Source of the DNA: Aureobasidium sp. EXF-3400 | Taxonomy: Eukaryota; Ascomycota; Dothideomycetes; Dothideales; Saccotheciaceae | Length of the DNA: 64,000 nucleotides | NCBI GenBank assembly: GCA_024195585.1 | Contig: SWBL01000096.1 | Span: 86,000 to 149,999, forward strand | Direction of reading: 5' to 3' | Part shown: positions 10,372 through 19,523 of the stretch, piece after piece | How the letters are laid out: every line of letters begins with the position of its first letter | Position numbering within the stretch: the first letter of the stretch is position 1 | Notes under the pieces: generated by a model | The model's input: the letters and a program-made list of their open reading frames with translations, nothing else | Databases searched by the model: none | Told to the model about the DNA's origin: nothing | Made by a program: the position numbers and the translations under genes

Positions 10372-10780
10372 ATGCGTTCAAGAAGTCCGGACATACGCGA
10401 ATTGTCTCCTGGAGGCTCACCTCGTGGCTCGTCACCGCGCTGTTATTATGACAACGCACACAACCACCGCCGAACCCTGTCAACAGATTATCAAAACAAT
10501 AAGGAGACGGACAAAAGTAAGAAGTGCCCCCCACTGTCGACCAAATGGCTGTTGAGCTAATCTTTGATTAGTGCCGTTCCGCGATCGCAGTACTTCTCCA
10601 AACAACAAGCTACGCTACGTTAACGCTCGCCGTCGAGACTCTCGCAGTGCTTCTCCGAGGAAGGACATACGTAGCGCCTCTCCTAGACACACCAGACCTA
10701 TCTGCGCCGAGACATCGTCATCGTCGACTGGCATGTCTTATGATAGTCGCTCTGAGCTTGACCTCACTAATGTCATATAG
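10372..10780 (+). CDS. Possible RS-dipeptide-rich hypothetical protein (partial model)
   Basis: Two exons can be joined in phase: 10372..10516 and 10572..10780, across an intron of 55 nt with a GTAAGA donor, GAGCTAAT branch region and TTAG acceptor. The protein begins MRSRSPDIRELSPGG and continues with RDSRSASPRKDIRSASPR, a repeat of Arg-Ser-x-Ser-Pro units like those of SR-type phosphoproteins. The frame closes at a TAG at 10778-10780, but a further intron before that stop is possible and the segment may be the N-terminus of the coiled-coil gene that follows. I could not find a junction joining the two in phase. Function not recognised. Confidence 0.35.
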
Positions 10781-10908
10781 GTTCCCTAGGTGCACACGCG
10801 GTCAAACCCAAAGACTTCCGTGTTCCCCTTACTTGTTTCTTCTGGTATCATACAGGCAGCTGCAAGAAGTCTGACAACAAGTGTCTGTAAGTTGATACGG
10901 GCGTGAAC

Positions 10909-11733
10909 ATGGAGGCCATCAACGGACCATCATGTCTCCACGGGCGTGAGGAACCCCTCGCTCTCGAGCAGTGTGACTACTTTACAGCCATGATTACGTT
11001 GACCTAGGTTGTGCCACAGTCGGCTGACTATATATAGCTACGCACACTACCATACTGGCACGGTTGCTGAGCCACCCATTTCGTACAATGGCAAAGCCTT
11101 GGGCGGAAACCGAGCCAAGAAGACCATTGGAAACATCGGCCAGCGCGAAGAAGAACTCGACATTCGCGGCGCAGAAGTCTACGATGCTGAGCAACGTGTC
11201 ACTGCTGCACAAGTCGACCTGAGAGAACGTACGAAGGCAGTAGTCGCACGTGAAGATTACATGCAGCAGCGCGAAGAGGTTCTTCAGCAGCGTGAACATG
11301 CTATCTTGGAGCGTGAGAAGTCAGTCGCCATTCGCGAACAGACAAACTATGAGCGTGAGCAGGCTTTCGCAGTGTTTGAAGAAGGAATGCTGCGTCAGTT
11401 GGAGGACAACTACAACAACATCGCTTCGACTGTCAGCCAGATGCGAAGAGCTGTGGGCAACGCTCAAGGCATTCTTGCCAACCGCCGCCAGCAAGTCCTT
11501 TATCAGGAAAATTTCCCGAATGTTGCGCAAAGCACTCAAGGTCCAGGTTGATATCACTATCGGAGTATCTCAGATAACTTGACGGCTTACAATTGATAGG
11601 CAGATACGGTGGTTCCATTGCCATCGACGGCGCCATCGGGGCATTGGGAGGTCTGGACCACATGCTCGCAGAGGGCGAGATTGCGCTCCTCACTCAGATT
11701 CACATCGCTCTACGTCCTCAGCATCCTTGCTAA
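10909..11733 (+). CDS. Hypothetical coiled-coil protein (three-exon model)
   Basis: Best model: 10909..10970, 11038..11546 and 11600..11733, giving 234 aa. The first intron (67 nt) ends in CTGAC followed by TATATATAG; the second (53 nt) has a weak GTTGAT donor. Exon 2 encodes a continuous Glu/Arg/Gln-rich heptad region (REEELDIRGAEVYDAEQ, then LQQREHAILEREKSVA) that should form a long coiled coil, ending in a Gly-rich exon (GRYGGSIAIDGAIGALGG). No family recognised. Exons upstream (RS-rich block) may belong to it, and a further 46-nt intron beginning in exon 3 could extend the end to a TAG at about 11881. The coiled-coil frame itself is the only part I trust. Confidence 0.45.
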
Positions 11734-12055
11734 AAGACATTTGACAAACTCAATCACAGAAGTAGGGTCATATTCAGCATCGAATATGCAGTCTGAGACA
11801 TCGATGGGAGAAACAATGGAACGAAAGAGTGAACGGCCGGCTGAGCCACTCGATTACAGTACCGGTACAGAAGATGATTAGTCCATCATAGCAGTATATC
11901 TAACGAGTAAACGAGTGACATCTCCTGTTCCGTGTTGTCATGAGGGAAGACAAGATATACAGACAGGGTCATGGCAGAAGCATGAGACAAGCGCACGGAC
12001 CACATCCAATTCAATGGCACATTGTCTAGACCATGTTCGCGACAGCAAGCCCAAG
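11734..12055. other. Intergenic, possible 3' exon and PIG-P 5' leader
   Basis: Spacer of 322 bp on the plus strand. A short in-frame peptide of about 40 residues (NMQSETSMGETMERKSERP and on, ending near 11881) could be a terminal exon of the coiled-coil gene. The remainder is the leader of the PIG-P gene; two earlier in-frame ATGs (11915 and 12014) exist. Confidence 0.3.
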
Positions 12056-13066
12056 ATGACATTTCGACCGCCGGCAAGTCCGGTGCCAGTTGGCTTCTAC
12101 TCGCGATCGACTCCCAATCTGCCGACACTAAGGTCATTGACGACTAACGACCGAGAGAATGGAGCCGGCCCAACACCATCAACCTTGACCTCACCCTCCG
12201 AGGCAGCATCGATCGAAGACTTCTCCTTGGACGCTCCTGCCTCGATCGATTCGGGCAGCGAAGACGAAGATGGCGACTCGATGCCCTCACCGCGACAGCC
12301 CATGTACCAACACAAACAATCCCAATCGCACACCTATCTAGGACCTGCAACCTTTGCGCCGCCCTTCTACAATCGTCCTCCTACGCCTTTACCACCTAGT
12401 CCTTCATTGACGAGTCTGCTACGTCCAACATTCAGCACACATGCCTCAAGACCCACAACACCAGATCCAAGCAGCGACGAAGGGACTTCGCAAACACCCA
12501 ACAGCGCAGCCGCAACTACTCTCACCACCTCCTTCCGCACTGCAAAGCCCATCCCTCGTGCTTCGCCGAAAGTTCCCACATACGAGTACTATGGCTTTAC
12601 CTTGTACCTGACCTCCACGCTCGCTTTTGCCATCTACCTGCTCTGGAGCTATCTGCCTTCTCCATTTCTGCATCAACTGGGCATATACTATTACCCCAAT
12701 CGCTGGTGGAGTTTGGCAATTCCCGCTTGGTTGGTCATGCTTGTCGTGTGGATCTACGTCGCATTGGCTTCGTACAACACCGGATACCTGACTCTCAAGA
12801 TGCATGCTGTCGAATGTCTGGTCGATGATGCTGCAAACATTGCTGTCGTGGATGCCAAAGGAAACATTATTCGCAAGGATGATGAGGGAAGGTGGAAGTT
12901 GCATCGGAGAGACAATAGCGCTGGAAGAAACATGCCTCCCAAAGATTTACAATGGGATACGTTGTGGAACGAGGGTACGGATGCCGTTATGGACGTGCCT
13001 ATTGGTGGTGTCTGCGAGATACTCTATGGCACAGCTGACGATGATGACGACGATACGATGTTATGA
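12056..13066 (+). CDS. GPI19: PIG-P/Gpi19-type subunit of GPI-GlcNAc transferase
   Basis: Intron-free gene; from the ATG at 12056 it encodes 336 aa. The first 180 residues are Ser/Pro/Thr-rich and disordered. The PIG-P domain follows: YEYYGFTLYLTST, two membrane spans (about 185-207 and about 220-243), then a conserved cytosolic segment with KDLQWDTLWNEGTDAVMDVP and an Asp-rich C-terminus. PIG-P is a small subunit of the ER complex that transfers GlcNAc to phosphatidylinositol, the first step of GPI-anchor synthesis; yeast Gpi19 is about 140 aa, so the long N-terminal extension is the fungal-specific part. ATGs at 11915 and 12014 are in frame, but 12056 starts the more typical MTFRPPASPVPVG sequence. 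Confidence 0.82.
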   Translation: MTFRPPASPVPVGFYSRSTPNLPTLRSLTTNDRENGAGPTPSTLTSPSEAASIEDFSLDAPASIDSGSEDEDGDSMPSPRQPMYQHKQSQSHTYLGPATFAPPFYNRPPTPLPPSPSLTSLLRPTFSTHASRPTTPDPSSDEGTSQTPNSAAATTLTTSFRTAKPIPRASPKVPTYEYYGFTLYLTSTLAFAIYLLWSYLPSPFLHQLGIYYYPNRWWSLAIPAWLVMLVVWIYVALASYNTGYLTLKMHAVECLVDDAANIAVVDAKGNIIRKDDEGRWKLHRRDNSAGRNMPPKDLQWDTLWNEGTDAVMDVPIGGVCEILYGTADDDDDDTML

Positions 13067-13104
13067 AAGCATGCAAATAATACACTACAAGAGTGGTTCT
13101 GTTT

Positions 13105-13254
13105 CCTCTCCATGTGCCAAAGTCTGTGACGCGTGCAGCTGCAAAAATGCACCACGGTTTCGAGAGACATGCTGGTTGCCATCGAGAAGCGACATGTTCT
13201 CGAGTCTCTCTGGATAGATCTCTATTATGAAGACCACTGTGCCTTTTCATAGCG
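13105..13254 (+). repeat. Dispersed repeat copy A
   Basis: About 150 bp that aligns along its length with 15930-16079 in the same orientation. Shared blocks include CCATGTGC, ACGCGT, AAAAATGCAC, TTTCGAGA, CCATCGAGA and TATAGCG/CATAGCG. By eye identity is roughly 70 percent. Most differences in the first 55 bases are transitions, with copy B the A/T-richer one, a pattern expected from repeat-induced point mutation. It lies 40 bp past the PIG-P stop codon. Confidence 0.65.
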
Positions 13255-13447
13255 AGGATGTTGCCTTGGCTTGCGTAGGAGAGAGAGCATTTCATAGCTA
13301 CTTCACCCCCTGTATGGTCTCGTCGCTTCTCTCACGACCACATATGGCGAAGTTGAAGCCATCGAAATGCATAGTTCTTTACAAACGGGAGACAAGTCCA
13401 TGGAGAGCTGACAATCTCACCATTTTCAAGGGATGCTCCCTCCTTGC

Positions 13448-13472
13448 CGAAACTATTGTGCATTTTTGCAGC
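13448..13472 (-). repeat. Inverted partial copy of the repeat core
   Basis: Read on the minus strand, these 25 bases match 13138-13162 at 22 positions (GCTGCAAAAATGCAC core followed by GTTTCG). With copy A this forms an imperfect inverted repeat about 285 bp apart. Similarity outside the core is weak. Confidence 0.45.
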
Positions 13473-13521
13473 CATCATATAAGCATTCAAGTGAGAGACT
13501 GGGAGAAGAATTTCATATAAA

Positions 13522-15129
13522 TTATCTATAAGATAGCTCAAGGTCCATGATCGCTCTCAGCAACACTCCCCGGTTCTCCCAAGCACTGCCATACATCATG
13601 CAAGCGTCAATGATGATTCCAGCTTTGCATGCGACGAAGTCTGGCTGCACGACAGGGCTGCTCGGCACACTGAAGAGCGCTACGAACGACGAACGAGGGG
13701 TTGGCTCAACGCCCTGCCCATACTCCCAGGCCTGTGATGCTTCCGCCAATTGCTCCAGAAACATCGTATCTCCAGTGTCTGGGTCCAGGACCAGCAGCCA
13801 GGATACCAGGTCTTCAACCTCGTTTCTTTCAGGGGTGTTCTTAGGCACCACCTGATGGCGGAGGAGGCCCGCCAAACACTTTGCTCTCAAGGCCCTGATG
13901 GCTCTTGCGTCACCTGCTTGGGCCGCCACACCCAGAGCGAGCAGGTCTGTAGCGCACATATAGTGCATCAGGGGTGCTCTACGTAGGAGCGTCGCCAGCC
14001 AATTCACCAACACGTTGCGATGACCAGTCGCAGTTGGTCCTTTGGTCCTGACCACCGGGAGATGGTAGCTCGGCGGTGGTGCCTCGTGAGGCGCGACAGG
14101 AGAAAAGTTGAAGTTTGGCGAGAGTGGTTTGGGGGTTGGAACCACTGTCGGGGGAGAAATCGACCGGCCCCTGGGGTATACCTCGGAGAGGACGGACTCT
14201 TGACCAGACTCTTGTCCGGATGCAGCATCGTCTTCGAAGAGAATGAGCGCCATGTCGAAGGAGGCGGTTGACGCGACTCCTGGGGTAACCTCTGGTGCAG
14301 CCCCTGGTGCTGCAGAGTCGTAGGATGGTGGTGAGGATCCACCCCCTGAGATCTCATCATGTCTTCGCTTGACCCCCTGGCCACTGCTGACCTGTACCCC
14401 TTCCTCTTGGGGCAACCAACCCTGACATCTCCAGGCACCAACAACAGCACTTCTCCCGCCCGGGTAGAATCTGTCGTGATTGACGTTGAAGCCAGTCACG
14501 GCATTTTCTTCAAGGAGGACCTTGACTCTGAGAAGGCCTTGTTGGGCCGAGGGACTGTAGGCGACGAAAAGATCGAAGCAAGAGGCTTCGGACAAGCTCT
14601 TGAGCTTCCGCAATGTAGACATGGATTCGTCTGACAAAGGGCCCAAATGTGGCTGATTGGGCATGATGACCCGAGATTTTGCAGCAAGAGAGAACGATGT
14701 GCGCAGAAGTCGAGATGACGGGTCGACTCTGGCATCATTTGGGTCGTCGATGGTATGTAGTGGTACAATGCCGCCTGTCATTGCCCAAGATGAAGGACCA
14801 GCAAGCTCAACTCCCAGCGATTCCACGGGTACGAACATATATATAATGCGCGGCCTTCTGCGGCTCACAACGATCTTTTGGCTGAGAACCACCAGCAGTT
14901 TCTCGTCTGCCTCGTCTGCCTCGTTGTAGGCGATGGACATCATCAATCCCAAGTCACCGGTGTGCCGGAATGTTTGACCCAAGAATTCACGGTCGACATC
15001 AGTGTAAGCCGGTTTGCCCGACTTGGAAAACAAAGCAATCACAGGCTGTTCTTGAACAAGCCATGTCAAGCTGCCATGCGGCGACAGTTGTGGCTCGAGA
15101 AGCCTCAAGCATTCAGGGAGCTGAGACAT
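13522..15129 (-). CDS. Hypothetical protein, 535 aa, family not recognised
   Basis: Single exon; the ATG at 15127-15129 (MSQLPECLRLLEPQ) is preferred because the in-frame region upstream (start possible at 15318) is hydrophobic, Cys-rich and unlike a protein N-terminus. The N-terminal half (about 1-240) looks folded, with regular hydrophobic segments such as EKLLVVLSQKIVVS and IIYMFVPVESLGVELAG. Residues about 245-400 are Pro/Ser/Gly-rich and disordered. The C-terminal part is predicted helical (LVNWLATLLRRAPLMHYM, ATDLLALGVAAQAGDARAIRALRAK). No catalytic motif, signal peptide or membrane segment is clear. It lies between two diverged repeat copies and shows no link to its neighbours. Function unknown. 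Confidence 0.7.
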   Translation of the reverse strand: MSQLPECLRLLEPQLSPHGSLTWLVQEQPVIALFSKSGKPAYTDVDREFLGQTFRHTGDLGLMMSIAYNEADEADEKLLVVLSQKIVVSRRRPRIIYMFVPVESLGVELAGPSSWAMTGGIVPLHTIDDPNDARVDPSSRLLRTSFSLAAKSRVIMPNQPHLGPLSDESMSTLRKLKSLSEASCFDLFVAYSPSAQQGLLRVKVLLEENAVTGFNVNHDRFYPGGRSAVVGAWRCQGWLPQEEGVQVSSGQGVKRRHDEISGGGSSPPSYDSAAPGAAPEVTPGVASTASFDMALILFEDDAASGQESGQESVLSEVYPRGRSISPPTVVPTPKPLSPNFNFSPVAPHEAPPPSYHLPVVRTKGPTATGHRNVLVNWLATLLRRAPLMHYMCATDLLALGVAAQAGDARAIRALRAKCLAGLLRHQVVPKNTPERNEVEDLVSWLLVLDPDTGDTMFLEQLAEASQAWEYGQGVEPTPRSSFVALFSVPSSPVVQPDFVACKAGIIIDACMMYGSAWENRGVLLRAIMDLELSYR

Positions 15130-15466
15130 GTTGCGGAGATTGATGATGGTACTTGATAAAAAGACAAGATAGTGGTATTCGATAACGGACAAACGATATT
15201 CAGATTGATGGGTACTATCAATAGAGAAACAGTCAGTACAAGTCAGACATGATGCAGTGTTCACGAAGAGGTGGAAAAGAGCTGAAGCCCCGTACGAGTA
15301 AATCGTACGCCCACCCACCCGGGCTTTATTTTACGAGGCAGCCCTGACCTAGTACCAAGAAGCTGACGCAGTTGAGACAACCCTGATGCGAAGAGGCCTA
15401 GACGAACAGAACAGGGACTGACCCAGCCCCGCAGGCTTCGAACATAACTGCGGCGATGGTATGAGG

Positions 15467-15730
15467 TCAGGGACCACCGGGCAGCGCTGCAAGAAGGGGT
15501 ACGGGAACTGGAGACAGTATGATACTGACGCCGTCGGTTAGTCTTCCCGGAGAAGGCAACAACCGGAAAACAGCGACTGTCCCCGCCGGGCAAATCGAGT
15601 AGACTGGGGCGAGGAACAAGACCATACAAACCCAAGCCAGGCAAAATGCGGTGACTCGAAGCTCATAGGCCCAGACACTCGGGCAGAATACGAGAAGAAG
15701 TGCGGCAGTGGGAAACAGATAAAGACTCAC
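15467..15730 (-). CDS. Doubtful small hydrophobic protein (87 aa)
   Basis: A minus-strand frame opens MSLYLFPTAALLLVFCPSVWA, which reads like a signal peptide or membrane anchor, followed by a second hydrophobic stretch (CLAWVCMVLFLAPVYS) and a Pro/Leu-rich tail. It lies just upstream of the orphan gene, on the same strand. There is no homology or splice evidence, and it may be chance. Confidence 0.15.
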   Translation of the reverse strand: MSLYLFPTAALLLVFCPSVWAYELRVTAFCLAWVCMVLFLAPVYSICPAGTVAVFRLLPSPGRLTDGVSIILSPVPVPLLAALPGGP

Positions 15731-15929
15731 ACGGTTACTCTACAGTCGGGCAAGTTGAGTGCGGCGATAGAGAAGCAAGGTGATCGTCCGGTACGTTGAG
15801 GAAAGAAAGGAAGGAGCGTTCCGCTGACGCGCGCGCTCGAATATATAATGCAGGCGCGTCACGCGTCTGCCTGCTTGTTTGCTCGCAGTGCAAACATCGG
15901 GGTCTTGACGCGTCAAAAGCCCGACACAC

Positions 15930-16079
15930 CCTCCCCATGTGCAAAAGTATGTAACGCGTATAACTATAAAAATGCACAATACTTTCGAGAAACAGAATAG
16001 TGTCCATCGAGATGCCACAAACTCCAAGCTCTCTTTGGATCCGCCTCTGGTCTGGAAACCTTTATGCCTTTTTATAGCG
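15930..16079 (+). repeat. Dispersed repeat copy B
   Basis: Second copy of the 150-bp sequence at 13105-13254, same orientation, 2.8 kb away, on the far side of the orphan gene. It is A/T-enriched relative to copy A, mainly by C-to-T and G-to-A type differences. It sits about 245 bp before the ALG5 start. Confidence 0.65.
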
Positions 16080-16324
16080 GCAACGTCGGTTAGAATCACC
16101 CCGGGAGGAGCGTGGAAGCAACATAGAAGTTACAGACTTTGGCAGATTGGCGAGTCAGAAGCTGGGGATGTCGGTGCGGCTGCCCCATGTTTGATCTGAT
16201 ATGTGGCATCAAGCTCCCCCCTTCGACTCGAGGGGTAACGCATTAGGAGGTCCTGATTCTCTGCCTGTCTAATGGCCCAAAGGAAACTAAACCAATCTAC
16301 CAGAAGCTGAGAGACAGCGCGCAA

Positions 16325-17659
16325 ATGGATGCAGCTCGCACTCAGATTTATAACCTGATAGACCAGGTGCAACAAGTGCCGACCCAACTGTTGTTGGCCG
16401 TTGCTTGCTTGTCTATCCTTACCTTCTCAATTCTGGTACCCATTTGCCCAAAGCAACATACCCACGCAGCTCGTTCTGACCCTAAATTCAGTTGTATCTC
16501 GGTCTGTTCATTGTCGCCCCTGTTCCTCGACCGTCGCATGAGTCCGAGAAGAAATACACAACCATCCTGCCCGACGGATCTGTCAGCGACCCCGAAACAC
16601 AGCCATGTTGGTACGACCACCACGTCTCCCTTAAGATACAGGCTCGCACCGGAAAGATTGCTACAAGTGATGCTTTCAGACCCACCCAGCCTGAGCTCTT
16701 GATCACCGTCGTTGTGCCTGCATACAATGAAGAACAAAGAATGAGCGGTATGCTCGAGGAGGCTGTCGAGTACCTACAATCAACCTTTCCACAACCACTG
16801 CAATCGCACTCGACACCAGGCGAGAAGCCCAGAGGCTGGGAGATTCTCGTCGTAAACGACGGCTCGACCGACAAAACTATCGATACGGCACTGTCCTTCG
16901 CTCGCGACCATCAACTTTGCCATAGCCCTCCCACCCCGGCTGGCCCATGGTCCTCCAATGACGGCCCGAAGACGCGTTCTAAGTCTGCTCCGAAGGTTGA
17001 AACTGTACCCACCAGTATTCCTCATGGCAGCATCCGCGTCGTCTCATTGGAGCAGAACAGAGGAAAAGGCGGTGCTGTCACCCATGGCATGCGTCATGCA
17101 AGAGGAGCATACGTTGTTTTCGCCGATGCCGACGGTGCTTCTCGCTTCTCAGACTTGGGCAAGCTAATGGAGAGCTGCGATCGTGTCGCTGATACCAAAG
17201 GAAGAGCTGTCGGTGTCGGAAGCCGAGCACATATGGTTGGCAGTGAAGCTGTCGTCAAGGTAAATAATTCACAACTTACGGAGCTGGTCGCCGATACTGA
17301 TTCTTTTACAGCGATCCTTCTTGCGAAACGCTCTCATGCATTCTTTCCATCTTCTGCTTCGTCTTCTTACACCCCCCGCCACCTCATCGATCAAGGACAC
17401 CCAGTGCGGTTTCAAGCTGTTCACACGCCCTGCTCTTCCCTACATCATCCCATACATGCACAGCGAGGGTTGGATCTTCGATGTTGAGATGCTCATGCTT
17501 GCAGAGAGTGCTGGAATCCCGATGGCTGAAGTCGCTATCGGCTGGAAAGAAGTCGGAGGCAGTAAGCTGAATGTTGTCTGGGATTCTCTGGGCATGGCCT
17601 GGGGACTGGCTGTTCTCAGAGCTGCATGGATGGTTGGCGTCTATAGGAGGGATGTTTGA
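16325..17659 (+). CDS. ALG5: Dolichyl-phosphate beta-glucosyltransferase
   Basis: Three exons, 16325..16435, 16492..17259 and 17312..17659, give 408 aa; introns are 56 and 52 nt and all phases close. An N-terminal membrane anchor spans the first junction (LLLAVACLSILTFSIL then LYLGLFIVAPV). The GT2-family glycosyltransferase domain follows: ITVVVPAYNEEQRM, ILVVNDGSTDKT, VVSLEQNRGKGGAVTHGM and the DxD-like FADADGASRF, then the ALG5-specific DTQCGFKLFTR and EGWIFDVEMLMLA blocks. The enzyme makes dolichyl-phosphate-glucose from UDP-glucose on the cytosolic face of the ER, the donor for the last three glucoses of the N-glycan precursor. A Ser/Pro-rich insert after LCHSPPTP (about 175-205) looks lineage-specific. 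Confidence 0.93.
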
Positions 17660-17924
17660 TCTGCAGTTCAAATCTCTTCATTATCATGTATACAGATTTC
17701 ATCATAGACAAAAGCAGCATTGATTCGCGTCGTCCATCATCTACAAATCTTCACAATACGCCTGATTTGATTAAACCATGCTCAGGTTGCATTCTATAAA
17801 CATTGAACATGCATTGGAGCAGCAAGAGTGTTGTGGTATAACATTATACATGAGATGAAAACTTTTTACATTCGAGCACTAATTTGGTGCACTACTTTAT
17901 GTTACGTTCATCAGACGTAGCAAT
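17660..17924. other. Convergent 3' intergenic region
   Basis: AT-rich 265-bp spacer between the ALG5 and nucleoside-hydrolase stop codons. Nothing else is seen. Confidence 0.5.
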
Positions 17925-19523
17925 TTAAAGGTTGGCGCAGGTCTTGGGGTACTGAACAGCTCTCTTGACCATCTTCTTGAGCTTGTTGCCGTCGACTGAG
18001 ACGACCATGTTGACCTTCTGAAGGTTCTGAGCACTGGGCTTGAGAGCCTCTTGGTAGGCGTGGATGTTGCCGTAGCTAGGGCTGGAAGGAGCAGTGTCGA
18101 CGTCGAGGTAGACTAGATACAATGTCAGTAACAAGATTGAAAGTAGATTCAGGAGTCCTGCGTACAGCTGGTGGTATTCTTGACAATGGTGGGGTCCAGC
18201 ATGATAGCGGCAGCGGTCTCATCCCCTATATGTCGTTAGTACTTTGTTTTTCGTTTTTCCGAGGTTGGAATACGTACAGAGAGGGAAAATAGTGCCGTAA
18301 TACTTGTGCATCAAAGACGAGTAAGGGTTCTTGACCTTGTAAATGTCGTCGAGGTACTCCTGTGTGACAATCACCTGGTTGGCGACGTTACCAGCGATGG
18401 CTAAAATACAGTCAATCTTTGTGCTTTATCACAGGCTTCACCCTCAAGACATCCAAAACTCACTGATGTTAGGGAAAGGAGCAGTGAGAGCGATCTTGGT
18501 GCCCTCGGGGTCGATCATCAAGTTGATCTGTTGAGTCGTCAGTAAATATTGCTTGTCGCCTTCTCGCTTGTACTTACGTCGGAACTCCAGTCAGCCTGCA
18601 AGACGCTGCCGGTGACTTGCAAGAGGTTGTCATCGATGTAGCCTCCCTAGCAAAAGTATTAGTCCAGCCGCAGATATCGCAATTTTGAGGCCATAGTACC
18701 ATCACGACCAGCTCCTTGGCGTTTTTGGCGAAATCTGGATCCATGCGGACAGCGAGGGCAATGTTGGTCAGAGCACCAGCCGAGTAGATCGAGACCTGGC
18801 CAGGGTACTTGCGGACTTGCTGGATCATGAACCATGCTGCATCCCTGGAGGCGAATGTAGTGTTGGGGTAGCCCTCGAAAAGAGCTGCCTTCGAGATGCG
18901 AGTTGGGTCACCGGAAGTTGGGTCATTGCCCAATGCCTCATAGGTGAGGTTCTCTGGCGCAAAAGCACCTTCCCATGCTCTGGAACGACAGTCAGAATAT
19001 TTCTTTGTCATCACTTTCCAAACTCAATTGTTCAAATACTTACAGTTTACCGTGAACCATCTCCCACTAAGAATATAATATCAGCATGGCTGTTATACGT
19101 TATCTGTCTCTTCTGACTTACAGTTTGGAACAATTCGGGTGTGTTGAGCAGAGGGTAGTCTGCTCCCTTGTGAACGGGAATACAAGAAAGGTTGCCAACT
19201 TCGAGGGTAGCAAGAGCATGCCTACAACGAACATGGTTAGCACACGACCGTTCAATTGTGTTGGTCTGGTAAAATTACAATCCAGTTTGTTCTGCCCACG
19301 AATTTGCAGTGTCAGACACAAGTCCGAGAACCTCCCATCCTGCATCGAGTGCCATAAGGAAGGGAATGAAACCAGCAGTTCCCCAGTCATTGTCCAGGAT
19401 AACCTTTCTGCTGCTGATGTTCTTAGCAGACCTTTCCTGAAGATGCTCAGTAGGAGCAGCTCCAGTCAGACTGGCAGCAACCAGAGAGGTAGCAACGAAG
19501 AGCTTCGAGAACGAGGGAGACAT
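17925..19523 (-). CDS. Secreted inosine-uridine nucleoside hydrolase-like protein
   Basis: Nine exons: 19279..19523, 19122..19221, 19044..19066, 18700..18979, 18578..18646, 18464..18527, 18278..18400, 18166..18225, 17925..18112. All introns are 50-64 nt and in phase, giving 383 aa. Exon 3 is only 23 nt (encodes WEMVHGK). An N-terminal signal peptide (about 1-21) implies secretion. The fold is that of IUNH enzymes, which split ribonucleosides into base and ribose: ILDNDWGTAGF (N-terminal motif), VSIYSAGALTNIALA, ELVVMGGYIDD, SDINLMIDPEGTKI and WDETAAAI. The canonical DTDPGxDD is here DNDWGTAG, so the Asp pair that helps bind calcium is absent while the first Asp is kept. Activity is therefore uncertain. 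The gene has far more introns than its neighbours. Confidence 0.85.

Larger units (their letters stand above)
15130..16324. promoter_or_regulatory. Divergent upstream region, orphan gene / ALG5
   Basis: About 1.2 kb between two divergent starts. It contains repeat copy B, a perfect 7-bp inverted repeat with a 5-nt loop (15291-15309), TATA-like stretches at about 14838 (inside the gene) and 15841-15848, and a doubtful small hydrophobic reading frame on the minus strand. Confidence 0.45.

Noticed and set aside
13227..13541. Short frames on both strands between PIG-P and the orphan gene
   Set aside because: They fall within the repeat copies; similar translations from copies A and B reflect DNA similarity, and neither frame has a plausible start or splice structure.
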